Of a stretch of DNA of 51,592 bases, positions 16,297 through 23,519 are shown piece after piece. This stretch comes from an uncultured Parabacteroides sp. (GTDB lineage Bacteria; Bacteroidota; Bacteroidia; Bacteroidales; Tannerellaceae): the NCBI GenBank assembly GCA_910577325.1, contig CAJTMR010000002.1:182741-234332 (forward strand), given 5' to 3'. The position numbers and the translations under genes are program-made. Each line of letters opens with the position of its first letter. The stretch's first letter is position 1. Under the pieces are notes generated by a model that was not told the origin of the DNA, did no database searches, and saw only the letters and a program-made list of their open reading frames with translations.

Positions 16297-17007
16297 CTAT
16301 AGGGAGAAATAGACCCCTTGTTCCAACAGATGATCGTATTTTTCTTTGTTGAACATATAATAGAAAGCTCCTCTTTTGGATCCTTTCTTATCTTTTTCAT
16401 CCAACTTCTCCAGAATGTCCATCGCATTCAGTTTTTTGCGGAAGTTACGCTTGTCCAGTTGGGTCTGGTAGATAGCTTCATACAGGCTTTGCAATTGCGG
16501 TAACGTGAATTTTTCGGGAAGTAGGTTGAATCCGACCGGACGGGTAGCCGCTTTCCTGCGCAGACGGACCAATGTGTCGGTAATCATTTGATCGTGGTCG
16601 AAAATCAGTTGCGGAACTTCGCTGATCTTGGTCCAAACGGCATTGTGTTCTTCCAGTGTCTCGGCACTGAAGTCATTCATATTGACGAGTGAATAGTATG
16701 CTACGGAGATAACCCGTTCTCCAAGGTCGCGGGTAACATCTCCGTAAGCACCTACCTGTTCCATAAAAAGATTATCAATACCGGTGCAGTCGGTAAGCAC
16801 GCGTGATGCGGCTTCCTCGATACTTTCGCCTGCTTTGATAAAACCGCCCATCAGAGACCATTGTCCCATCATGGGTTCAAACTTACGTTTGTAAAGTAGC
16901 ACATTGAGCTCTTTTTGATCGAATCCAAGTATGATACAATCTACAGCGACGTGAAATTTGGTTTCGTTCTGATAAAAAGCGGCTGTCATGATTTTATGGA
17001 TTTGCAA
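16297..17007 (-). CDS. NrtR/AraR-type transcriptional regulator with degenerate Nudix domain
   Basis: A 236-residue protein with an N-terminal Nudix fold (~12-145) and a C-terminal winged-helix region (~150-225, with FTLPQLQSLYEAIYQ and DKRNFRKKLNAMDILEKL). The Nudix box aligns as GFIKAGE then RVLTDCTG, so the catalytic REuxEE residues are replaced (Val, Asp and Cys in place of the glutamates). That fits a ligand-sensing regulator rather than a hydrolase. Nudix-type AraR controls arabinose genes in Bacteroides, and this one sits only 6 bp after galK and upstream of tkt-rpiB, near a GH51 arabinofuranosidase. Control of galactose and/or arabinose use is the likely role, inferred from context. 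Which sugar phosphate or sugar it senses cannot be read. Confidence 0.85.
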   Translation of the reverse strand: MQIHKIMTAAFYQNETKFHVAVDCIILGFDQKELNVLLYKRKFEPMMGQWSLMGGFIKAGESIEEAASRVLTDCTGIDNLFMEQVGAYGDVTRDLGERVISVAYYSLVNMNDFSAETLEEHNAVWTKISEVPQLIFDHDQMITDTLVRLRRKAATRPVGFNLLPEKFTLPQLQSLYEAIYQTQLDKRNFRKKLNAMDILEKLDEKDKKGSKRGAFYYMFNKEKYDHLLEQGVYFSL

Positions 17008-17013
17008 TTATTA

Positions 17014-18159
17014 TTATGCGAGTTTGCGTGCGCCGTCGCTGATTACTACATTATATAATTTAGGTTCGTGACCGAATTTAGCTGTGTAGGATTCGAATGC
17101 TTCTTTTACGAAAGCATCATATTTTTCTTCTTTCACCAAGTTGATTGTACAACCGCCGAAACCGCCACCCATCACACGTGAACCGGTTACACCGCATTTT
17201 TTTGCAACATCATTGAGGAAGTCCAATTCTTCGCAACTGACTTCATATAATTTGCTCATGCCGTGATGTGTTTCGTACATCTTCTTACCGACGGTCTCGT
17301 AGTCGTCTTTTTCCAAAGCGGAGCAAACGTCGAGAACGCGCTGTACTTCTTCGATCACATATTCGGCGCGCATGTAATCTTCGGCGCTGATGTCGCCTTT
17401 GACTTCGTTCAGCATTTCCATTGTCGCATCGCGCAGGAATTCGACTTCCGGATGATTGCGACGGATTGCGGCAGCGGCGTTTTCGCAAGACTGCCGGCGT
17501 TTGTTGTAAGCCGAAGAAGCCAGTTCGTGTTTAACGACAGAATCCAGCAAAACCAATTTATAACCGACCGGATGGAACGGGAAATATTTATATTCGAGCG
17601 AACGGCAATCCAGGCGGATCAAACTACCTTCTTTTCCGAATACGGAGGCGAACTGGTCCATAATACCGCAGTTTACACCACAATAGTTATGTTCCGTAGA
17701 CTGGCCGATCTTAGCCAATTCGAATTTATCAATGTTCAGGGAGAACAAGTCGTTTAAAGCAAATGCATATGTACTTTCCAATGCTGCTGAAGAGGACATG
17801 CCTGCACCCAGAGGTACATCACCTGCAAACACGGTGTCGAATCCCTGGATCTGTCCGCCTCGTTTGATGGTTTCGCGGCAAACACCGAAAATATATCTTG
17901 CCCAGCTTGCTTTTGGAGCGTCTTCTTCGTTTAGACCAAATTCGGCGTAGTCGTTCAGGTCAACAGAGAAAGCGCGAACTTTACCAGTGCCGTTCGGTTT
18001 GATTTCGGCAATCATGCCTTTGTCGATAGCACCCGGAAATACGAAACCGCCGTTATAATCGGTATGTTCGCCAATCAGATTGATACGACCCGGAGAGGCA
18101 TACACACTACCTTCTGTTGAGAATAACTCCTGAAATTTATTTCTGATTTTTTGTCTCAT
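17014..18159 (-). CDS. galK: Galactokinase
   Basis: A 381-residue GHMP kinase that phosphorylates galactose at C1, first step of the Leloir pathway after mutarotation. Motif 1, GRINLIGEHTDYNGG (residues 24-38), is the galactokinase signature; the ATP-binding glycine/serine loop GAGMSSSAALE lies near 118-128, and motif 3, RVMGGGFGGCTINLV, near 327-341. Length is standard. It lies downstream of galM and a sugar permease and is followed after 6 bp by the Nudix regulator, so catabolic gene and regulator are likely co-transcribed. A stable hairpin sits in the 87-bp gap before it. Confidence 0.97.
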   Translation of the reverse strand: MRQKIRNKFQELFSTEGSVYASPGRINLIGEHTDYNGGFVFPGAIDKGMIAEIKPNGTGKVRAFSVDLNDYAEFGLNEEDAPKASWARYIFGVCRETIKRGGQIQGFDTVFAGDVPLGAGMSSSAALESTYAFALNDLFSLNIDKFELAKIGQSTEHNYCGVNCGIMDQFASVFGKEGSLIRLDCRSLEYKYFPFHPVGYKLVLLDSVVKHELASSAYNKRRQSCENAAAAIRRNHPEVEFLRDATMEMLNEVKGDISAEDYMRAEYVIEEVQRVLDVCSALEKDDYETVGKKMYETHHGMSKLYEVSCEELDFLNDVAKKCGVTGSRVMGGGFGGCTINLVKEEKYDAFVKEAFESYTAKFGHEPKLYNVVISDGARKLA

Positions 18160-18190
18160 GATATTAATTTTTAGATGTTTATAAATAAAG

Positions 18191-18224
18191 AAATTATCCG
18201 GTTATAAACGAAACCGGATAATTT
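18191..18224 (-). terminator. Intercistronic hairpin between the sugar permease gene and galK
   Basis: A perfect 13-bp stem (AAATTATCCGGTT at 18191-18203 with its complement at 18212-18224) and 8-nt loop, followed on the minus strand by a T-rich stretch. It is probably a partial terminator or an mRNA-stabilising stem that lowers galK and regulator expression relative to galM and the permease. Confidence 0.6.
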
Positions 18225-18246
18225 CATGAATTAGGATATTATAGTC

Positions 18247-19503
18247 TTATTCTGATTTTTTAGATGGTTTGGAACCGACAGCAGCATAGAATAAAATGTA
18301 AGCGGCACTGAAAAGCACGACCCAGTAGCTGGTCATGTAGTCGGTCATGTCGGCAACCCAACCCTGGATGGCAACCATTACGGCACAACCGAACACCATT
18401 GTCATAAAGATACCGCTGGCAATAGCCGTGTATTTACCTAATCCTTCAACTGCCATGTTGAAGATACCACCCCACATTACACTTGTACAGAGACCTACAA
18501 GAAGGAACGCCAGAATACCGATGGGAACTTCCTGCCAGATAACGCTTAATAAAACCCAGTCTATACCGGGAACTTCGACTGTACTTGTTTCAGGTGAAAA
18601 CATACCGAAGCTCACTAACAACAAGGTCGCGCTTGCAACAGTCGTGATCATCGCGCGACTGGAAATTTTTGCACCGATACTTGCTCCTACAAAACGTCCG
18701 ATAAGCATCATCAACCAGTAAACGGCTACGATAAGACCGACGGTGCTGGCCGGTATACCTTTGGATGTCAGATATTGTAGGATATAGGTGGGAGTTCCTA
18801 CTTCTACGCTCATATACAGGAAGATTGCCAGTGCTCCCAATGCAAAATGACGATGGCTTAAAGCTCCTTTGATCAAACTTGTGTCGACTGGAGCTTGTTC
18901 AGGTTCTTCGATTTTAGTGAACGAGATCACAATGAATGCGATGACGAAAATAGCCAAAGCGATCATCAGGGCAGGAGTGGCATCCGCAATATGTGCTTTA
19001 GCTGCATCACCGATAAGAGCTCCCATCAGGATGTAACAAGCAACGGCTGCGGTACTGTTGAATACACCTCCTAATTGGATCAACTGGTTACCTTTGTTTC
19101 CGCCGCCTCCCAGCAAGTTGAGCATCGGGTTGACTACGCAGTTCAAAATACACATAGTGAAACCGCTGGTGAACGCCCCGATCAGGTAAATCAAGAAAGC
19201 GCTTTCTTTGCCTACGTGACCACTCAGCCATTGGATTAAAATGCCAATGATACCTATGGCCAAACCGATAAGAGCTGTTTTTTTGTAGCCGTATTTGGCA
19301 ATTAACATACCTGCGGGAATTCCCATTACCAAATAGGCGATGAAGTTACCATAGTTCCCGATTTGGGCAAGAACATTGCTCGCTCCGAAGTCGTTCTTTA
19401 CGATAATAGCCATTGGTGAACAAAGATTTGTCACGAATGCGATCATGGCAAAAAGTGCAATCATGATGATGATGGCACTCCATTGTTTTTTTTGTTGAGT
19501 CAT
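18247..19503 (-). CDS. FucP-family glucose/galactose MFS transporter
   Basis: A 418-residue integral membrane protein with about 12 hydrophobic segments (first: AIIIMIALFAMIAFVTNLC). The fourth-to-fifth helix region CILNCVVNPMLNLLGGGGNK followed by NQLIQLGG is diagnostic of the FucP/GluP-type sugar:proton symporters. The central loop (~residues 195-210, IEEPEQAPVD) and the second half follow the usual plan. It lies between galM and galK, so galactose (perhaps glucose or arabinose) is the expected substrate; the sequence alone does not separate them. The ATG is 46 bp after the galM stop. Confidence 0.92.
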   Translation of the reverse strand: MTQQKKQWSAIIIMIALFAMIAFVTNLCSPMAIIVKNDFGASNVLAQIGNYGNFIAYLVMGIPAGMLIAKYGYKKTALIGLAIGIIGILIQWLSGHVGKESAFLIYLIGAFTSGFTMCILNCVVNPMLNLLGGGGNKGNQLIQLGGVFNSTAAVACYILMGALIGDAAKAHIADATPALMIALAIFVIAFIVISFTKIEEPEQAPVDTSLIKGALSHRHFALGALAIFLYMSVEVGTPTYILQYLTSKGIPASTVGLIVAVYWLMMLIGRFVGASIGAKISSRAMITTVASATLLLVSFGMFSPETSTVEVPGIDWVLLSVIWQEVPIGILAFLLVGLCTSVMWGGIFNMAVEGLGKYTAIASGIFMTMVFGCAVMVAIQGWVADMTDYMTSYWVVLFSAAYILFYAAVGSKPSKKSE

Positions 19504-19530
19504 TGATTGATGTTTTTTTTGTTATTATTA

Positions 19531-19554
19531 ATTTGTTATTTGTTATTTGTTATT
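19531..19554. repeat. Short heptamer tandem repeat at the end of galM
   Basis: The unit ATTTGTT is repeated three times with a partial fourth copy and runs into the galM stop codon (19550-19552). Copy-number change would alter only the galM 3' end and the distance to the permease gene. Confidence 0.5.
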
Positions 19555-20629
19555 CGACGGAAAATTTATAAATCGTTTTACTTTCGAACGTTTCGTCCGG
19601 ACGCAGGATAGTGGACGGATATTCCGGTTTGTTCGGACTGTCGGGATAGTGTTGTGTTTCCAGACAGAGGGCGGCACGTGCCGGATAGCGTTGTCCGTTC
19701 TTGCCTGCGAAGTTGCCTGTCATCCAGTTTCCCGTGTATAATTGCACGCCTGGCTGCGTTGTGTAACATTCCATAACGATGCCGGTTTTGGGCGATACGC
19801 AACGGGCACAGAACGACAACTCGTTTTCTTCTTTTTTATTTAATATATATGTATGATCGTATCCTTTTCCGAAATTCAACGCTTCGAAATCTTCATCGAT
19901 ACGTTCGCCTACTTTGTGCGGAGTACGGAAGTCCATCGGGGTTCCTTCCACTTTTTCCTTCGGGCCGTAAGGGATGGCTGTTTCGTCGGTCGGCAGATAA
20001 TAATCCGCATTGATCGTCAATTTGTGGTCATATACGGAAGGATCTCCTTGGCCGGAAAGGTTGAAGTAGGAGTGATTGGTCAGGTTCAGTACGGTCGGTT
20101 TGTCCGTTACCGCATGGTACATGATTACAACCTCATTGTCGTCAGATAGATGGTATGTCACCATCGTATCCAGTTTTCCTGGGAAACCTTCTTCGCCGTC
20201 AGCAGACGTATATTTCAATTCCACTGTCTGATCATCGACCTTGTTCAGGTCCCAAACAACGGAATTGAAGCCTTTCAAACCGCCATGCAGGCTGTTCGGA
20301 CCGTTATTGATGGCCAGTTTGTCGTACACAACATCGTCTAATGTGAATTTCCCGCCTGCAATACGGTTGCCGTACCGTCCGCAGATAGCTCCGAAATAAG
20401 GCTCTTCGGAGACCAAGTATTCGTCTATAGAATCGTGTCCTGTCACTACATCGGTTAACTTTCCGGACCGATCCGGTACCATAAGCGATACAATTTTTGC
20501 ACCGTAGTTGGTAATGGCAAGTTCTGCTCCTTTATTATTTGTAAGGATGCACAGCATCGTCTCTTTGCCATCTATTTGCTTGTTGAAATTAGCTACAGTC
20601 AAGCCAGACAGCGTGCTTTTGTTCTTCAT
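19550..20629 (-). CDS. galM: Aldose 1-epimerase (galactose mutarotase)
   Basis: A 359-residue enzyme that converts beta- to alpha-galactose before phosphorylation by GalK. Family marks: GRYGNRIAGGKF near the N-terminus, LHGGLKGFNSVVWD, the strand with catalytic His NLTNHSYFNLSGQGD, and the C-terminal catalytic Glu region RAALCLETQHYPDSPN. No clear signal peptide is visible, so the enzyme is probably cytoplasmic. It is the first gene of the galM - permease - galK - regulator series and is divergent from the GH51 gene. I found no convincing TAnnTTTG element directly upstream, so its promoter is unassigned. Confidence 0.96.
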   Translation of the reverse strand: MKNKSTLSGLTVANFNKQIDGKETMLCILTNNKGAELAITNYGAKIVSLMVPDRSGKLTDVVTGHDSIDEYLVSEEPYFGAICGRYGNRIAGGKFTLDDVVYDKLAINNGPNSLHGGLKGFNSVVWDLNKVDDQTVELKYTSADGEEGFPGKLDTMVTYHLSDDNEVVIMYHAVTDKPTVLNLTNHSYFNLSGQGDPSVYDHKLTINADYYLPTDETAIPYGPKEKVEGTPMDFRTPHKVGERIDEDFEALNFGKGYDHTYILNKKEENELSFCARCVSPKTGIVMECYTTQPGVQLYTGNWMTGNFAGKNGQRYPARAALCLETQHYPDSPNKPEYPSTILRPDETFESKTIYKFSVE

Positions 20630-20709
20630 GTAAATATAGTTTCAAAATCGTGTGTAAAATTACTCTCTTCTTTGTATTCATGCACTACTTTGAAGATGTT
20701 TTATAGCAT

Positions 20710-20750
20710 AAAATGGCTTTTTGTCTACTAAAATGGCTGATTTGTCTTCT
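20710..20750. promoter_or_regulatory. Tandem 20-bp direct repeat in the galM/GH51 divergent region (candidate operator)
   Basis: Two copies of AAAATGGCT followed by a TTTGTCT-like end (20710-20729 and 20730-20750) are arranged head to tail at a 20-bp step, about two helical turns. They lie between the divergent genes and just upstream of the GH51 promoter, a good position for a shared regulator. The protein that binds is unknown. Confidence 0.4.
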
Positions 20751-20770
20751 TTCGATCGATTTATTTAGTG

Positions 20771-20778
20771 TATATTTG
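20771..20778 (+). promoter_or_regulatory. -7 promoter element of the GH51 gene
   Basis: TATATTTG matches TAnnTTTG 40-52 bp upstream of the two candidate start codons. It implies that translation starts at 20818 or 20830 and not at the in-frame ATG at 20713, which would lie upstream of the transcript. Confidence 0.6.
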
Positions 20779-20817
20779 CAACTAATAATCTTTGTATTCA
20801 CAGAAAAACACGTATCT

Positions 20818-22770
20818 ATGACGAAAAGTATGAAAAAAGCCATTTCTCTGTGTCTGTTTAGCATGGGCTTTGTCAGTTTAATGGCACAAAGTAATGAATT
20901 TAAAATAGATGTGCGAAAAATAGGTGCACCTGTCCAGTCGACCATGTACGGAATCTTTTTTGAAGATATTAATTTCGGTGCTGATGGAGGTCTGTATGCC
21001 GAACTTGTCAAAAACCGTTCTTTCGAATTTGAAAATCCTTTTGGAGGCTGGACACCTTTCGGAAATGTCAGTGTACAGACCAAAAATCCTTGTTTCGACC
21101 GTAATCCGCATTATGTCCGGCTTTCTTATGAAAAGGAATTGACTGGAACCGGTCTTGACAATGAAGGTTTCAAAGGAATCGGTATTCGGAAAGGGGAGAA
21201 GTATAATTTTTCTTTATATGCGCGCGTTCAGTCCGATATGCCGGTTAAGTTGCGTATAAACTTGGTGAATAGCCGGAACGACGTGTTCGAGCAAAAAGAA
21301 ATCGAGGTGAGTGGCAAGGAATGGAAGAAATACACGATTGTCCTGGCGCCGGAAGAGACGGAGGCCCGTTCCCGTTTGCGTATCACGATGGCGACGAAAG
21401 GAATCGTCGACCTCGAACACATTTCACTGTTCCCGCAAAATACTTTCAACAATCGCCCGAACGGTATGCGTGCCGATTTGGCACAGGCTTTGAAAGACCT
21501 GAAACCCGGAGTTTTCCGCTTTCCCGGCGGTTGCATCGTGGAAGGGACGAACAGGGCTACCCGTTACCAGTGGAAAAACACGATCGGTCCGGTCGAGAAC
21601 CGTCCGATCAACATCAATCGTTGGAACTATACGTTCCCGTATAAGAAGTTTCCGGATTATTATCAGTCCTACGGCCTGGGCTTTTTCGAATATTTCCAGT
21701 TGAGCGAAGATATTGGGGCGGAGCCGCTTCCCGTGTTGAATTGCGGCCTTTCCTGTCAGTATGAAAACCAAGATCCGAACGAGGATTGCCCGGTAGACAA
21801 GCTGCAACCTTATATAGATGACGCTCTTGACCTGATCGAGTTTGCCAATGGCCCGACAACCGGCAAATGGGGAAAGATTCGTTCAGATATGGGACATCCG
21901 GCTCCTTTCAATCTGAAATTTATTGCCGTTGGTAACGAACAGTGGGGGCCGCTTTATCCCGAACGTCTCGAATTGTTTGTCAAAGCGATCCGTGCCAGAT
22001 ATCCGGAGATAAAGATCATCGGCAGTTCCGGCCCGCAATCGGAAGGAGAGGACTTTGATTACCTCTGGCCGGAAATGAAGCGGCTGAAAGTGGATTTGGT
22101 GGACGAACATTTCTACCGGTCTCCCGAATGGTTCCTGAACGGAGCCAAACGCTATGACTCGTATGACCGCCAGGGTCCGAAGGTGTTTGCCGGCGAATAC
22201 GCCTGCCATCCTGCCAATCGCGAGAACAGTTTCCTGACTGCCTTGTGTGAAGCCGCTTTTATGACTGGTTTGGAACGGAATGCGGATGTGGTGCACTTAT
22301 GCACGTATGCTCCGCTTTTCGCTCATGTGGACGCTTGGCAGTGGCGCCCTGATCTGATCTGGTTCGACAACCTTTCACTGGTCAAAACTCCTAATTATTA
22401 TGTGCAGCAGCTATATGGCCATAATGCCGGTACGAATGTCGTTCCGCTGACCATGCAGGGAGAACCTGTCACCGGCCAGCAGGACTTGTATGCCACTGCG
22501 GCGGTCGACAAATATTCGAATGAACTTATCATCAAAGTCGCCAATACCGGAATCCGTAACAAACGGATCAAGTTGAACTTGAACGGCCTTCCGGCCGGTA
22601 AGCATAAAGGGACGCTGACGTTGCTTCATTCCTCCGATCTGGAAGCTCAAAATACGTTATGCAATCCTTCTGCGGTGGTCCCGGTCGTTTCCGATATCGA
22701 AATGGAGGTTCCGCAAGTGGAAGTGATTTTGAAACCGCTTAGTTTCTCTGTTTATCGTATCAAATTATAA
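20818..22770 (+). CDS. GH51 alpha-L-arabinofuranosidase, exported
   Basis: A 650-residue glycosidase (646 if the ATG at 20830 is used) that removes terminal arabinofuranose from arabinan or arabinoxylan side chains. After a signal peptide ending SLMAQ, the N-terminus has YGIFFEDINFGADGGLYAEL, then a carbohydrate-binding-like beta domain (~100-215), the TIM barrel beginning near RFPGGCIVEG, the acid/base Glu in AVGNEQWGP, the probable nucleophile Glu in VFAGEYACHP, and a C-terminal beta-sandwich. The absence of a lipobox suggests a periplasmic enzyme. The in-frame ATG at 20713 is rejected because it precedes the promoter and would bury the signal peptide. Divergence from galM and closeness to tkt-rpiB support a pentose/galactose utilisation block, with hydrolysis here and uptake through the permease. 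Confidence 0.93.
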   Translation: MTKSMKKAISLCLFSMGFVSLMAQSNEFKIDVRKIGAPVQSTMYGIFFEDINFGADGGLYAELVKNRSFEFENPFGGWTPFGNVSVQTKNPCFDRNPHYVRLSYEKELTGTGLDNEGFKGIGIRKGEKYNFSLYARVQSDMPVKLRINLVNSRNDVFEQKEIEVSGKEWKKYTIVLAPEETEARSRLRITMATKGIVDLEHISLFPQNTFNNRPNGMRADLAQALKDLKPGVFRFPGGCIVEGTNRATRYQWKNTIGPVENRPININRWNYTFPYKKFPDYYQSYGLGFFEYFQLSEDIGAEPLPVLNCGLSCQYENQDPNEDCPVDKLQPYIDDALDLIEFANGPTTGKWGKIRSDMGHPAPFNLKFIAVGNEQWGPLYPERLELFVKAIRARYPEIKIIGSSGPQSEGEDFDYLWPEMKRLKVDLVDEHFYRSPEWFLNGAKRYDSYDRQGPKVFAGEYACHPANRENSFLTALCEAAFMTGLERNADVVHLCTYAPLFAHVDAWQWRPDLIWFDNLSLVKTPNYYVQQLYGHNAGTNVVPLTMQGEPVTGQQDLYATAAVDKYSNELIIKVANTGIRNKRIKLNLNGLPAGKHKGTLTLLHSSDLEAQNTLCNPSAVVPVVSDIEMEVPQVEVILKPLSFSVYRIKL

Positions 22771-22906
22771 AATTTCATTTAGCATCATCGGTCTTGTCAT
22801 TGACCGTTTCCATGCTGCTGGCATAGATATGATTCCGCGAATATTTATATGATTGATAATGTGTTGATTATGCTAGTGTATGCGGAAATAGCCATCAACA
22901 GAACAG

Positions 22907-22934
22907 GGTCGTTTAAATATAAAACGACCTTTTT
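22907..22934 (+). terminator. Terminator-like hairpin within repeat copy A
   Basis: GGTCGTTT (22907-22914) pairs with AAACGACC (22922-22929), followed by TTTTT. It lies 136 bp after the GH51 stop and could end that transcript; the same structure is kept in copy B. Confidence 0.65.
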
Positions 22935-23222
22935 CGCCGAAAAAGATGCAAAAACGAGGCATGAAATTACCTCCAATATGGCGGATAAACACCCCCACAC
23001 CCCCGTAAAGGTCTCATGCAGACCCGGATCTGCGCCTCTCCCGCGCCCGGGTCTCCGTGGTGGGTACACCCGGGTCTCAAGCGGCTTTAAAAGCTGTTTT
23101 TGACAAAAGAAAAGCCTGTCTTGATAAAAAAAAGAAGCCGTTTTAACAGGTTTTGCACCTGTTTCCGGACGGTCTCTGTTTTTATCGTATAATTGATACA
23201 CAGGGTATTATCGTTTTTCACC

Positions 23223-23324
23223 ATGATAGTTATGACAGGTGAATGATAGTTCAAAACGGCAACTATCATGCCATAACATATTGGTTTAAACCGATATACA
23301 GACGAAAATGATAGTATGATAGTT
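23223..23324. repeat. Iteron-like ATGATAGT cluster in copy A
   Basis: Five sites: ATGATAGTT at 23223 and 23243, its inverse AACTATCAT at 23261, then ATGATAGT at 23308 directly followed by ATGATAGTT at 23316. The start-to-start steps 20, 18, 47 and 8 bp are identical in copy B, which argues for protein binding. Confidence 0.75.
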
Positions 23325-23447
23325 GTTTTTGCAAAACATTTATATGATTAGTCCGTATCGGCAGCGAAAACAGACGGGCGCTTTATGATTTTGGTGCGGT
23401 TACCCAGGTAATTTTCAATTTTCAACTCTCAATTATCAATTAATTGT

Positions 23448-23455
23448 TACCTTTG
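23448..23455 (+). promoter_or_regulatory. -7 promoter element of potABCD
   Basis: TACCTTTG matches TAnnTTTG 65 bp upstream of the potA ATG and about 40 bp beyond the end of repeat copy A. Confidence 0.6.
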
Positions 23456-23519
23456 TGCCGCTTTTTGTGTGAAGAAGCAGAAATATGTTTAATCTGTATT
23501 GGTAAAGGGTAATCTGTCT

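Larger units (their letters stand above)
22842..23406 (+). repeat. Dispersed ~565-bp intergenic repeat, copy A
   Basis: Nearly the whole 749-bp gap between the GH51 gene and potA matches the segment 50856-51419 in the same orientation, with scattered substitutions and very few indels. Shared parts in order: a terminator-like hairpin, a GC-rich block with three CCGGGTCT-like sites, a central part with AGCCTGTCTTGAT, a cluster of five ATGATAGT sites, and the closing TATATGATTAGTCCGTATCG. Open frames in it are not kept between copies (an indel and stop differences), so it is most likely non-coding. It may be a non-autonomous mobile element, a decayed element, or a functional intergenic sequence. 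Confidence 0.9.

Noticed and set aside
20713..20817. Longer GH51 start at the in-frame ATG at 20713
   Set aside because: It lies upstream of the -7 element at 20771 and would place a second hydrophobic stretch ahead of the normal signal peptide.
22845..23201. Minus-strand open frame of 118 codons inside repeat copy A, and the related frames at 50859-51083 and 50888-51214 in copy B
   Set aside because: The frame is not kept between copies: similar peptide pieces fall in different frames because of an indel, and the sequence is dominated by repeated sites and hairpins. A non-coding repeat explains it better.
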